Shown here one piece after another: positions 45,718-60,500 of a stretch of DNA of 64,000 nucleotides; positions within the stretch are counted from its first letter, which is position 1, and each line of letters starts with the position of its first letter. The stretch comes from Loxodes magnus (taxonomy: Eukaryota; Ciliophora; Karyorelictea; Loxodida; Loxodidae): the NCBI GenBank assembly GCA_946699065.1, contig CAMPDV010000135.1:248001-312000 (forward strand), read 5' to 3'. The translations under genes were made by a program, and so were the position numbers. The notes under the pieces are model-generated. The model was not told the DNA's origin. It searched no databases and saw nothing but the letters and a program-made list of their open reading frames with translations.

Positions 45718-48700
45718 ATGCTTATTAAGTTAAGAATATAAATATGTTTCCTTTATTTCTTAAATCATAAAATTATCTTTATTATACTTAGATTTGACAA
45801 TATATTATAAAAGCTAAAATCAGAGTAATAGTAATTTAACTGCAAAATAATAACTTTTAGCAGCTTAATCAATAATCAGTAATGGCTAATTACTAAAAAC
45901 ATGTAGCAAATTATAAGAAAATTAAGAATTCTACATAATGATCTCAATGACTTTACTATGTCATAACAAAGTAGATAGTCACATTAGTCTGCATATAAAG
46001 GATTTACTATGTAACTAAATAAAGATTACTGTATATAAGTTTATTATATTAGCTTTACATTAGAACTTAAGATTAAGCTAAATTATTATTAAGTTAATCT
46101 ATAATATCATTTATAAAGCTCTTTACTATTGCATTTTATCTTCATCTTAGAGCATAGCAAGATAGAATTTTATACCTCATTTAGAAATATAAGATAAATT
46201 AAAAGGCCTTCAAATAAGTTAGCACATTGAATTAAAGTTTCTTTCTAAATCAAAACTTTAGGTAGTTAAACCTAGAACTAATGTATTTAATTATAAATAA
46301 AATAGCTAAAGCCTTACTATAGCAGATATAAATATAGAATTATGAAGTATGCTAAATAACTAAGTTGAATATTACTAAATGAAGGAAGAGTGATTGAGTA
46401 TTAAACCTAAAGAAATATTTAAGTAAGCTGCTTAAGCTTCTTACTTAAGAGATTAATGATTGGAGATAAAAAATAAGTCACTAATGAAATTAGAAATGTG
46501 GTAAAATATAGGAATTTTAATATTATATCCAATTAAGTTCTTATATAACTCAAGCTAACTTAGATTATTAGATTGTAGTTTGCATAAAATATAATAGAAT
46601 CATAAGAATTAGAAATTATCTATATAAATGCGTTTTGTAGAAAAAAACTTCTGCAGGATATTTAAAACTTTAAAAGGGAATAATTTATAAGAATCAAGCT
46701 ACATTAAGTTAGCATACTATGTATTTATATATAAGTTAAAAAACTAAGAATCTATTAGATATTTGGGCAGAGGACAAGAAAGAAACGAATATAAACTTAG
46801 AATAAACTAAATTAAAGAAAATTAGCATATCTTTTATAATTTGCAATCTAACGAACACAACCTATCTTAAAATTTAAAAACAACTTTGATACATTTTAAA
46901 GGAAATTAAAAGAATATTTAAAAGTTAGCCTTTATCTAATAACTAAATTACTAATAAAAGATAAAGCATTTACTTATAATGTAACTCATATTATTCTTCT
47001 CTTATAAATAATAATAATTATAAAAAAGTGTAAAATTGCAAGTGTAAGTGAAAGAATAAAGCATTTATGCAAGAAATTATGCAATAAAGCTCAAGATGGT
47101 TATATTAAGAATAAATATAATAAAATAGTATTTATCCATCTAACAAGTAAGAGAGTTATCAATGTCTTATTAGGAAAATATATCATTTTTAAACAATTCT
47201 TTTATATAAAATATCTAATTCTTGAGTCTAATCCCTAATGTTTTACTAATTTTTAGTGAAAATAGATTTATATAAATAGATAAAAGATTTAGAAGATAGA
47301 AATTATTAGTTTATAAGCATTTTATGAAATTAAATAAAATTAAGAAATATTTATAAATTCTCAAGGATATTATAACCACTATATGGTCTTGTCCTTTTAA
47401 ATTGTCTAAATATTACTAAATAAGGCTTTTTCTAAGTGCATGATTCGATGATTTGCAAATATTTGATTTTAATAAACTTTATAATCCAATTAAAAAAATA
47501 CATTTATTTCTTAAATATATGTGCAGTTTAAAAGGAAAAGTGAAAGAAAATAATATGAAGCTAAATTGCAAATTAGAACTTAAGAAAATGATACAGACTC
47601 GGAAAATAAAAAATAAATAGTAAACTCAGCATTTTTTGTATTACTTGTGTAAGATAAGTTGTTAAAATCTACTAGAAAACCTTAGGATTACTCAATTATC
47701 CGGCATGATATGCAAATAGCTAATGACTGCGAAAAAATTAAGGAATATATTCAATAGCATAAGATAAAGCTACCTAAAAAATATAATAAACGGTCTTAAA
47801 AGCCCACAAAGATTTATGTATATAACAGTTTAAAATACTAGTAGGATCATTAATTAAGTTTTCTTATTTTTCATACATTTATTCTCGAATTTTGCAATTA
47901 AGTATTTCTCTAAAGTGATATGTGCTAAATGTACCTAGTAGGAAAAAATCTGAAATTATGTAGAAATGAAGATGTCTCTATTTAATTATTTATAAGTCTC
48001 ATCTAGAATGGGTTTATACCATCAAGATAATACTGCTTGTCTTGTGATTATACAAGATCTGAGTTCTAACTTGATAGTTTTAGATGTTTTTTCCAATTTC
48101 AAAAGAAGAAGAAAAAACTAATACCAAAAACTTAATTGATAAGAATTTACAGGGAAATTAAGATTAGAGCTATGAAATAGTTTCTCTAGGGAAAGTAAAG
48201 TATAAAAAATTGATCTTTAAGCTATTTTCCTAATTACTTATTTATAATATTAAGATGATAGTCCACTGATGCTAAAGGATTAAATTACAAAACTAAATGA
48301 AGACATTAATGTTTTAAACCATTAATTTATTCTGATAGAACCGTACTTTTAAATTTATGCTCTTCCACAATAATAACAGACTTATTTTCAGGTGCTTTAC
48401 TTCTTATGATGTAGTAAATTAACCTTACTGTTGATGAATATATTGAAAAAATTTAAATTAGGTTTGTATATAAAATCTTTTTATTCTAAGTTTGCATGAA
48501 ACCTCCATCTATCTAATATTGATTATAACTGTATTTAATAGATTACTATATCTTCAGTTAATTTGATATAAGTTAAAATTAATATAAGCATTTGTTTATA
48601 GTAGTGCAAATTACCTTGCATATTAATCTTATAGTTGCATTTATTAAATAAACTTAATAAGAGCTATTAATATCCTTATTACATCCTTAGGCTATTTAAA

Positions 48701-51438
48701 CAAGCAAATTTGAAGCTATAGCTAAAATCTTATTCTTTTTAATAGCAATATTAAGAAACTTAATAACTAAGGGATATCAATATCTTTATATTTTATCTTA
48801 GCTTTTAACTACAATAGCCTTGTTTTCTTACTAAATGATTGCGCTATTATATAGCCAAATATTTAGAACAGATGGTCTCTATTATGTTTAAGTTAAATTA
48901 GTTAAATATAATAATCCTTATTATATATCTAGCATATTTACTAGATGCTAAATTAATTTCTTAAATACTAAAGATTATGCTGTAATGTGTTATAATAATA
49001 GATCTATTATGTTTGTAGAAAGACTTAATGATAAGCTTAGCAAGTAAAAGAATAGCTGTATAATATCTCATTATGGAGAGATTAGTATAAAGCTAGATAA
49101 AATTAATCTTATTCATTCATATTGCTTGCTTCAATCATACATACTTAAAAGCTATTCTGCTTAGTTAATGCTTAAAGCCTTCATTAAGTATTATAATTAA
49201 TAATTAACTTCTAGTGATTAATTAATAAGCTAATAGGTATTAATTAGCTTATCCATTATAGCCTCATATAATAATAAGGTTATTACTATTTTAAATTAGT
49301 TAAGTATAATGAGATAAGGCATTTCTGATATATTTATTTTTAAATAACTTAAACTTATCTAGAACTATACTAATGTATTGCTTACCATGAGAATAATTAA
49401 AGCTAATTTACAAAGATGATGCAATAGTAAAGAGATTCCATAAAATTTGATATATTGATGGAAGAATAAAATTAGAATAAAATACTACATGAAGTAGGTT
49501 GATAATAGTAGAGCTAACAAAAAGGGAAGAGATTCTTGGAAAATATAAAGGAATTGGATTTTAATATCCATTTAATAGATTATAAATGAAAACCTCATAT
49601 AGATAAAAGTAAAAGCCAATAGTCCAGTAGAAGATAGCAATTTCACTTCCATCACCAATCTTTTAGTAATTGCATTTCTCTATATACTTGCATATTTTCT
49701 AGCTAGTTAGCAAAAAACGATATCAAGCTATTTGAAATAGCTTTGAAGTTTTGGTAAAATATTGCTAAAAGTTAAGAAGGAGATATTCTAGTGCTAAAGT
49801 AGAAACTTATAGAGCAATTTAGAAATAAAAATAGTAGAAAACTTAAAAACCTGTTAAGAATTCGAAACTAACTAAGAATTTGACAATCTCAATGAATAAG
49901 TCCCTATAATTGGAAAAGATGGTAAGTCAAAAATTTTGGAGTTTAAAATGGATTCAAATGAGTAAGCTATTAGCATATAATAAGTCTAAATATCTGATAA
50001 TTCTGTGATGATCTATCTTACTAACTTGAATATTGATTAAAGAATAAAGATGATAAAAATTTAGTTTGAAAGTGAAGGTAAACTACCTAAATGACTAGTC
50101 TTTTAAAATGTTTAATTAAAGGTACAGAGTAGAATAGCATAATGGAGCTATATGAAGCACAAAATCCAGATAAAGGGATTAGCATTATATTTTGGAAGTT
50201 ACCTGAAGGTTTCTTATAATTTGCATTTATAAACATTTAGTATAGCCTTATCTATTATCTTTTTAATTAGAGGTTTGAATAGATCAACCTGTAAGATAAT
50301 ATGGTTTCACTTTCATTAAGGAGAGAAAGTTTCTTAATCTGAAAATAGTATTTTTGCAGTTAAAATTGTTAGTCAAACAATTAAATACTAATAGAATCTA
50401 ATGAAAATTAAATTTTATCCTTTTATAAAATTTATTGCTAGAAACGAAAAATTCCTTAAACAAATTAAAGCATTACAAACTTTATTAGCATTCCTTGAAA
50501 AACCTAAGTATTCTAAGGCAGATAGAAAGCAAAATTCTAATTGATTATTAAATTTTCATCCATAGGGTGCCAAGTCCTTTTATTAAAATTGCGAATTTTT
50601 TAATTGCAAAAGAACTTACAAGCAGCAAGTCAACATACGAAAAGATTTATGTTTTGATTAGCGGAAGTGTAGAAATGAGCAAAGCTCTAATACAAGTTAT
50701 TAATTTCATAAGCAGATTAAAGGTTAAAAAGATTTAATTAAATTTCTTTTATTACTAAATGATATACTTTTCAATGAAGTATTAAAAGCAATCTGCTTTT
50801 CTAAATAAACAAAGCTTTAATTATCCATTATTATTCTCTTGCTTTAAACTAGCTAAATACCTTTAATTATTTTTCCGGAAGCCCTAAAAACTTTTGTTAA
50901 AGTTTAAATAGAAAGGTCATTTTATTGATTAGCGCTAAATAGAATAAGAAGCCGAGCAATAATTATAAAAGCTAGTTAGCAATGTTTGATAGATTAGAGG
51001 TATGATTTAAATTAATAGACATTTAGTATACAAATAACTGACTACAGCAGTATATTAACGTAATTGGTATAACTCTATATAACTTAATTTGCTAAATATA
51101 AGTATATAATTGAGTTTAAATAGCTGTCAAATTAAGTTAAGAGTATTAGTTAGAAAATTTCAATCATTATAATTATTAAATCTACTTAATCAAATACTCA
51201 AAGAGAAAGCTAAGGGTTATTAAAATTAATAAAGCTAATTAAAGGAATAGCATAATAGTAATATTCTATTTATTAGCTTAATAACAATTTAGATATACAT
51301 TAAGTTGAAAAGTCTCAGGAAAGAAATCCAAACTATCAGAAGAAATAAATAATAACTAAATTAGGTATAATTTATAAATTAAGCTAGGCAAATAAATTAC
51401 TTAATCCTATCTCATATTAAAACATTTTTGAATTGTGA
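45718..51438 (+). CDS. Very large protein of unknown function (about 1,906 aa)
   Basis: One plus frame is protein-like from ATG 45718 to TGA 51436-51438 with roughly 14 in-frame TGA codons, fewer than this base composition would give by chance. It contains hydrophobic spans (HIILLLQIIIIII near 47.0 kb; AKILFFLIAIL near 48.75 kb; LLVIAFLYILAYFLAS near 49.69 kb; LSIIILLLQ near 50.83 kb) separated by long Lys/Gln/Asn-rich and helical segments. Examples are QVTNEIRNVVKYRNF, IYREIKIRAMKQF and SDRTVLLNLCSSTIITDLF. Gly and Ala are scarce. I recognise no family; a multi-pass ciliate membrane protein is the likely class. The stop is 155 bp before the start of giant-gene copy 2, matching the 100-140 bp spacing of other genes here. 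The start is the least certain part. Confidence 0.45.
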
Positions 51439-51525
51439 GCTTATAAAGCGTAAGCTTCTGCTGTAGTTGCCGAAGGTTTAATTAATAAATAATTTAAATT
51501 AAGAAAGTCTTTCTAGCTATTTAAG

Positions 51526-51560
51526 CATTTAATTAAGAGATATACTCTCTTAATTAAATG
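51526..51560. repeat. Perfect 15-bp inverted repeat upstream of giant-gene copy 2
   Basis: Arms CATTTAATTAAGAGA (51526-51540) and TCTCTTAATTAAATG (51546-51560) with the five-base spacer TATAC. It lies 33 bp before the chosen start codon, inside the short gap between the upstream ORF and the giant gene. It could be a regulator-binding palindrome or form an RNA hairpin in a short 5' leader. Confidence 0.7.
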
Positions 51561-51593
51561 GATTCTTAATTTGTTAGTTATATTTTAAATAAA

Positions 51594-54500
51594 ATGTGAC
51601 TTTAACTTTTGCTATTAGCTTCTCTTATCTCTTTGTCACTACAAGATGCGAAAGATTTAATAGCTGGAGATTAGATAATTTAATATTCTGATTCTTTTAG
51701 AAACTAGGAGATTACTTTAAATTCAAGTTTTAATCCATAATCAGTTGATGAATGTTGGCTTGTCACTCTATATTTTAAGCTTGAATTATCACCAATAGAC
51801 TTGGCAAACTGTTACTGTAATAGGTAATGCAAGAACTAGATTTTATTTGAAATTAATGGAACCTATCGAAGATATTAAATTTCATTTAATTAAAGTTAAT
51901 ATAGTATGAAAGTAAAATTTGCTGTAAAACTCTGATCACTTGATGTGAAAGTGGTAGAATCAGATTAAATAGAAGGGATTTGACCTAAAAATTGATATTT
52001 TGCTTAAATATCTTTTAATAATAAAGGACATATAATTCTCAAATTCTAGCATTTAGATAGTTTTGGCTAAGCTGTATAAACTGAAGATTTATAAATTGAA
52101 AGTTGATATTTTTTATAACTTTAAGAAAATAATAAGTTTATATTTGCTCCAACAAGATGCATTTTTCATTATTGTGATAACTTTACAAACTTCAATGGAT
52201 ATATATTCAAACCTAAATTCTATAATAATAATGATTGTGCTTTTAAAGAATTCTAAGAATGGAATTATTAATGAACTAATAATTATATAACTTTCGTTGA
52301 TGGTCTATTTTACTCTGACAGCACAATTTATTAGCCTTTTAAGTATTTATAAGATTACAACTATGACTCAAGTCTTTATTCTTGAAAAGCTTATAGTTTA
52401 AGTGGATTTATTAAGCAAACAGAATGTGAAGGAGATTATAGAGCAATTATGGAGATCATAGATTAAAATGATTTAACTTATTTTGGATGGTTTACAAGGT
52501 ATCCTTCAACATCATAATTGGAATTTTTATATTATTCCGCACCAGTAAATTGTGGTTAAACAACAAATTACATATTTATCAGATCTCTTGACTAAGCATG
52601 CAACTCATGGCTATTTTTTTCTCTCTCATTCTATTTTAATAGTTCAGGTTATAATTTCTAGATATGTAATGGAAAAATGAAGGATTAGGCTAGTATGGAA
52701 TGTGATTCTAAATAATATACATAAAATAAAGAAGTTGCTTGGCTTTAAATATAAAAGAATCATAAAATTAAAATTGGAAGAATTAATAAAGCAAACAGTC
52801 TTTATTACACAGGATATATGTATAATATCAAATTTTATACTAACAACTAATTATTTACAGAAGCTTAAATGAAATAGCAAAATAGTGTTACTTTTAACCC
52901 TTGATTACAAAACCCTTTTAAATAAATCATTAACCTTTTTCAAACTAACACAAAATATTTCATAGGAACTGAAGATGCTACACAAAGAAATTTGACTGAT
53001 ATTTATTTCTCAAATTATTTAAGTCTGACAACTTGGATCAGAATTGAACATTATGATAAAGATAATTTTTGCTTAGATGATACTTATCATAATATAGAAG
53101 TTCTATGCTTGGTAGATTAAAATCAAAACAACTGCAGCCCAAACTAATTTATATTTAAAATAGTTAATCATTTAAAAAATCCTCCCTTTATACTAATAAA
53201 TTAGCTAGGCATAGATAAATACAAAAAAGACTTAACTTTTGAAATTTCCAATAAATGGATATTTATTTATTTAGGTTTAGATTTTTAAAGTAACTAAATC
53301 ATTTTGAAAATACAAGACTATAGAAAATAATCCATATACTAAGATTCATAATCATTTCAATTAGCTGCGTGAAATTTCTAGTCTTCAAAAATTTTATTTG
53401 GAGTTAAAAATTTAGAGTAGTGCGATTAATAATTAATAGGAGCAGTTCATCGTTACTAACTATTAACTGAAAGCCTTCTAGATGATGATTAATTTAATAT
53501 ATAATTTGAAGAAGGTCTTTAAACTACTGAAGGTATATATGGACCATAATTTTTAGGCTATCTTCAGTATTATCAGCTCACCGATGAAGACTATGCTTTG
53601 ACAATAAAGTAGAACTATCAAATAAACTCTATAGTATTTTGGGATAAAGCAATTACATTTGATGAGTATACTTTAATATTCTGAATGAAGTCATTTATAA
53701 ATACTACTTCCACTATATTCAAATTTATTTAGAACTCTATTACAATTCTTAGCTTAAACTAAGATTTACAATCTAACAGCTATACACTCACTTATGGATC
53801 AGCCTAGATATAATTCACTGCTCCACAAAACTAAACAGTATTTTACGCTATAAAAGCATGTAAAGCTTTTAAAACAGTAAGCTTATGATATGATAATCTA
53901 TTTGATGATCTAAAAGTTTAGAATCTATTTAGCAAGAACTTAACTGAAATAGTAACTTTAGATCTATCTAAGCTTCAAATAATCTTTAGTACTGAAAATT
54001 AAATCCAAGCAAACATAACTAATTTTAAACTTTATTTTGGCTGTTTAGATTATTTCTAGATGAATCAGATGCTTATGGATAAATCATGCTCCAAAAGCTG
54101 CCCTGGTACTAATCCAATTAATTGCACTGGCCCATCGGATTACGAATGCTAAAATTATGTTTAAGAATTTCCTTAAGAAAGACATAAAAATAACAGTTTA
54201 TCATGCATAAATGACTATATCAGATTTAATCTAAATGGAGTTAAATAATGCATTAAATGCTAAGAAGGAGCTTCATGCATTTGCATAAATATGACAAAAA
54301 GTATAAGCTAATATAGAAATAATCTTTATAAGGAAAAGTTTTTAGATTAAAGTTCAATTTACTAAAGCTATAATCCTACAGGCTAAGTATTTTAACCTTA
54401 CTTAAATATGAAGGATTCTTAGGTTGAAAATGCTTAAGGTATTTCACATATATTTTGAATAAAACCTGAATAAGGAGTTTTGATATTTTAGCATAATTAT

Positions 54501-57500
54501 GCAGACAATTAAGATATTTAATGAACCAAAATAAACTATAAGTTTACCAATCAAAGTAATTTCCTTTTAATGGAAGCTAAAATAGTATGATTAAGCAATT
54601 AATAAATTGTAAATAAACTTTAATTTTTAATTTCTCACTAGATAAACTTTTTTTACATATAGACCTCGATTTTTAGTTTAGAAGGATCTTCATAAATTAA
54701 GATCTGCGTTATTCAATATAACTTGAACAAAGCCTGCCTATTGTAAAGCTTTGGACACGATGTATTCTTTTAAATATCCAAATAAGATTCCATTATAATA
54801 AGTAGGGATAATTCACTTATTTCAATCTATTAGCCTACTTTTTATTTAGTTATGGGAGATAATAGTAAAGTATTTATTGAAAACTAGCTGATTTATGATT
54901 ATGTGACTCAATTTGCCTAGCAAAACTTCTAAGATACTATTTAATAAATACCTTATATAGACAGCAGCTAAAATATATGAAGCAGTGAAATGTTTTATAG
55001 TTAAGATGGTAATCCTTAATATATAAAGCTACCTTCCTAGAAATACTTGTAAATAAAGTATAATTAATTACTTAATAAAAACATTATTATGCTAAAACCT
55101 TCATTTTCAGTTTCCTTATGAGTAGGAATTTCCTAGAGCTTTATTAAAAAAGGAGTATAGGTTACGATAATTAGCTTTAATGACTCTAGTTGTGGAAAAA
55201 TATTTACTATAAGAGCATCGCACTATTAGCAATTACTTTAGGTAAAGAGTTCATGCTAGAAAGAATATTTTCTTTATAGCTACTTCTAAATAAATCGCCC
55301 AGGATATTACAAATTTGCAGCATCAAACTACCATTTTTTTGAATAAAACATATCATCCTTTGAAATGAATTTGTGTGTTTCTAATTGAGATTATACGAGA
55401 AAGTAATGTGTTAGGAAATAAGTTTATGGTGCTGTTCCTTGTAACTTAAAGCCAAGTTAAGATTCAAATATATTAATACTAGGAGATTTAGATTCTAGCT
55501 ATAGCATAATTAGATCTTTCGATTCATTAACTCTTTGGCCTTATTAAGGTAGAAGAGGTTAGGAATTATTGGATAATCCTTATTAGACTGCATGCTAATT
55601 CTTCCTATCTCAAATACTTACTTTTCCAGATGGTTGCTTGGGACCATCATATACTGGAGTTTAATTAAAATTATTCAAGCAGTATAAGAAACAAAATATT
55701 TACTAAGAAAAGCTATCTAATTACTTTGAAATTGATTAAATATACTAAGATATTAGTGAAGCTAAGCTAAGTTTTGTATTTTGGTTTAAGATTCAAGTAA
55801 TAGACACTCAAAACTAATAGACTATTTTAAAGTTTATAGGAACTGATCAGCATATGGAGATTAACCAAAACTAAAATATAATATAGTTTTCATTGAGTGA
55901 CGACTAATTAGTAGACTAATATCTATTTGAAGTAAATACACTATAATGGATATTTATGTCTTTAGATTTTACTTTTAGCTGATACCCTTAAACCTTAAAT
56001 TTTAATATAAAGGAGTGAAATTAAAATAGACCTTAAGCAGTATAACTTGATATATCTGATTTTTACTTTGATATCTTTGATATCTTTGATTATATAGAAA
56101 TAAGCGGAAATAATTAAAATACCTTTATTGACTATTTTGATTTCAGGTTAACTTATGGAGCTATTTCGTAAGAAGATCCCATACTTTTAGAATTCTTAAT
56201 GGAAAATTAGTGCTAATGCCCCAATTCTTGCTTAGGACCAGTTGAATGCAGTATTGAAGATTTAACTTGATATTAAATAACTAATATAGGATTTGCTAAA
56301 TCTTTGGGATATGAATAGAGAGCAAAAATACTGAATTACTAGAAATAATTCCTAGATATAGAATATTCTATCACAGTTTGATTTAAATAAAGCTAATATA
56401 TAGATGCTTAAATATTGAAAGTATAAGTAGATACTTGATAAATATCTTTCCAAATTAATAGCTAATAGCAGGTAGCATTATTAGACAGTAACTAATTGTT
56501 AATTCAAAGTTCTGATTATAAGATTAAGATTAATACTTGAACTTTATTAATTTTTAGATTTTCTGTATATAGATAAATTATTTCAACTGTCTTCTTAGAA
56601 AATTTGAATTTAAATTATAGTGAACTAATTGCATGATAATAGGAAGTAAAGGCTTTTAAAAGCAATGATACTATTATAGTGGGATATAACAATTAAGCAC
56701 TTTAATAAAATAACTATGCAATAGTTTATGATGCTAAGTATTTTTCTACTTTCTTAACATATTCACAAATATTCCAACTTTAATAAGCAAACATACTTGA
56801 TTGTAGCCAAAACGCTAATCAAGAAGGTAGTTATTGACTTATTGACCTTAAGAATTGCCCAACACCATAAATTAACGAATGCTTAAATAAATAATAAATT
56901 GATTCTTTATGCTTTAATAGCTGTGAGCACGGGTTTACTTTGATTGAACAGGATTGTATAAAATGTAGTTCTCATTAAGATAAATGCTAATATATCAACT
57001 CAGTTTTCATTCCAATTACTTGCTAATAAGGCTATTACTTAGATCAAACTTCTAAAGAGTGTGTGACAACATGTTTAATAGGATATTTCATCAAAAATGG
57101 AGAGTGCTAGAAATGTCCTTCTAATTGTTAAGAATGTCTTTAAGAAGATGAATGCGTTTCATGTAGTTCTGGCTATCTTTCTCCATATTTAAATGAATGT
57201 GTTGAATCATGTCCTTCTGGATGATAAGTTCAAGATACTAAATGTCAATAATGCCCATAATTTTGTGAAGAGTGTTAAAATGGATAATGCACTTCATGTA
57301 AAGACCCAAATCTATTTCCTCCAGATTGTAATTGAAACTATGATTTAAAATATTCATATTGAGCTACTTCGTTATAAGATTATAATTGCTCTACTAATTT
57401 TAGTGTATAGTAGATAGAGAGTAAAAGCAATGTCACTTAATCCTAAGTTAATAATTCCCAATGCTCAAATTTGTGTAATGAATGCTTAGGAAATTCCATC

Positions 57501-60500
57501 CTTTAATGTAAAAATTGCTTAGACACACTTTATTCCTACTAAAATCAGCCAACTTTTTGTGTTTGCTCATCTCCAAATGTATTTGATTTTACAACTAGTA
57601 GCTGTAAAGAAATATAGGATAAATAAGTATATTATAACTATTAATTTGAGAATCCTATTTACAAATGATAGTGAAGTTACCTACAAATAGAAAATACTTA
57701 GAAAAACTCTAAATACACAATATTTGATACCATCAAATCCATAGTAATCCCTTCTATTTAAAATTGCTACTTTCACTTTACAGTTTTTGTATAGTTTAAG
57801 TAGCAAAATTCCTACAGATTCAATTTCTATTCTAACTCAGATTGTTTTAATGCTTATCTAACTGATAGACTATATTTAATCACTAACAGCAACTAAATTA
57901 GAGTTAATTACTCAATGGAAGTATAGAAGTGATATTTAGTGGGAGTAACTATTAATGCCAAGCAATAAATTATGGGAATATGTGTGAAATGGTCAGAGTT
58001 GTAAGGCGAATGCTGGTATTAGTATTTCCTTACTTTGCAACAATAAGCAATTAATCAAATTTCATTTTAATCAAGTAACGAAATGAGTGTTATAAACCCT
58101 CAGTTTTCTACTAAGGACATGGTTCTCAATATATATGATATGGAGTATATTTGGTATCATAATCCATGCTAACTAGGATGTGGTTTTAAATGCAGTTCAA
58201 CTGATATAGAGTCTACTTAATGTAATTGTGGACAAAACTATTCTTATTGTAGTGACAATCAGTTTATATGCAAAGATCCCTAAGCATATTCTTTTAATTA
58301 GGAATAGTAGTATCCTTGTAGATGTAATGAAGGATATGTCTTAGATTACCAAAATATTTGTAGCAAATGCTAAAATAACGTGGGAGCATGCAAGTAATGG
58401 GATTAGCAGTGTTCGGAAATACCTTAAGAGGCAAATGTTGCAATAAGAAATCTACTTTGGCTAAAATATGATCTAAATAACGTAGATATCTTATAAAGCA
58501 ACCAAGTCACACTTACAGTTTATTTGAGAACTCTCATTTCTATTTAAACTAATATCTTATAAGCCTTTAGTATGTAAGGAAGCGATGTATTAGACGAAAT
58601 TATAAAGATAAGCATTCAAGGCAGCAATTTCACTCTTAAAGTAAAGAATTATGATCATTATTAAACAAATAACATTTCAACATCAATTAAGCCTTCAACT
58701 AATAACATGCTTATAACTCAATGGTATTTCATTTCTATTAGCATAAAACTTCCACGCTTAAGATTTTGCTATGCAATTAAAAGTGGATGTGGCAAGTGTC
58801 AGGATTTGCATTTGAGAGAACTATAAGATTTATAGGTATAATATTGGTTTTTAAAGACAGCTATCTTAAAAGAAAGCTTATAAGGTAAAAGTTTGGAATT
58901 AAAGGAATTACTAGATTAGTAGTATTTTTATGAAGCCAGATATATAAAGTAGTTGGTATACTTAACTCCATAAGATGCAGATTTTAAAAATAAATATTCA
59001 GACTGTTACTTAAAGCAAACTACTTATTGTGATAATAATGATCCAAGATTAAATACTACTCTAAGGCAGCTTCTTTCTGCTTGCTAATTTCCAGCATGTA
59101 GATTGTGCACAGCTCAATCTTGTATTGAATGCGGATTTAATGCTTATTCAATTTACTCTGATGGATAGAATGTATAATGCTAATGTAATTAAGAATACAT
59201 GCTACTAGACAACTAATGCGTGAAAAGTGATACATCTTGCTAAAAGGAAAACTGTGACTTAGATTTGAGTGACAAAGAATATTGAATAGGTAAAGGATGA
59301 AATAAACTATCAGATATGGATTTAGATAAAGGTTTGAATTCTAAGATAATACTTGATGAAATTAAAATTAACAAATCATTTTCCTTTATAGCTTTCATAA
59401 ATGTGTAAGATTTATAGCAATCAGATGATATTTTCCATATATATGACTAGCAACCAATACTACTCAATCTTTCCTATTAGTACTAAGACATGTAGCAAAC
59501 TATTTATCTCACACATTTAACTTAGTAAATAACTGTCAAAACTCTAATCAAACCAAATTTATATTACATTCTATTTTTTTCCTTCAGTCTATCAAACACC
59601 TGGAAAGTATGCCTTCTCCCTGATGATTAAAATTGCTTGTAGTGCTATGAAGGAGTACTTTCAATAAATAGTCTCGTAGGAACATATAAAATATAAGTTA
59701 ACTCTGGAAAAATAAGAACAGGTAAGGCTTACTATAATACTAAGGAAATAGACTTCTAGTAAGGCAATGGTTAAGTTTTTAGATAATATAACGTAGAGTG
59801 CTTGATGAATGAGTAAATAAGTTAATGTAAGAAGGATTTCTATAATATAAGTTTAGTTTACAATTTGAATTTAAGTTATTCGCTTGAATAATTATATTAC
59901 ACCAACTACTACTTCCTATGCAATTATTTATAAGAAGCCTTCTACTTTTAAATCTTCTTTATCAGCACAAATGATTACATGACATTTGATCTCTTTTAAA
60001 TCCAAGGAATAGTAAAAGTATCTTTATCTAGTTTCCAAATTCTAGTAGCTGTCTATAATCAAACTTACACAACTCCACTTATAGTTCCTTAAGATGTGCT
60101 TGGAATCAGTATTGATTTGATAGACCTAAGGTAGCTTAGAATATGCTATATCAATCTTTAGAAGAACGAAAGATGCTGAACAATACAAACAAACATTGCA
60201 ATAAATATCTCAAATTTCAACAGATCATAGAAACTAACTACCTATTAACTACAGCAAAGCTACATTCCACTTTAGCTAGATTTCTGATTAAACTAAACAG
60301 ATTTACACTAATTAACTAAATACGAAGAAACAAAACTCTATTGTGATATTCATATTTCCATATAAGCATATACATACAACTGTGCCCAAGTAGACATTAG
60401 TCCTATCATTTTAGGCAACTTCAACCAATTTTAATTTGAAACTATCGAAATAACAAATCAAGAATTAAGCTAATTAGGAGTGTCTTTCTGGTTTTTAAAC

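Noticed and set aside
51438-51906. Continuation of the 45.7-kb ORF through the start of the giant gene
   Set aside because: The frame stays open to 51906, but the signal peptide and domains in the other frame show that the giant gene begins at 51594; TGA 51436 is the better stop.
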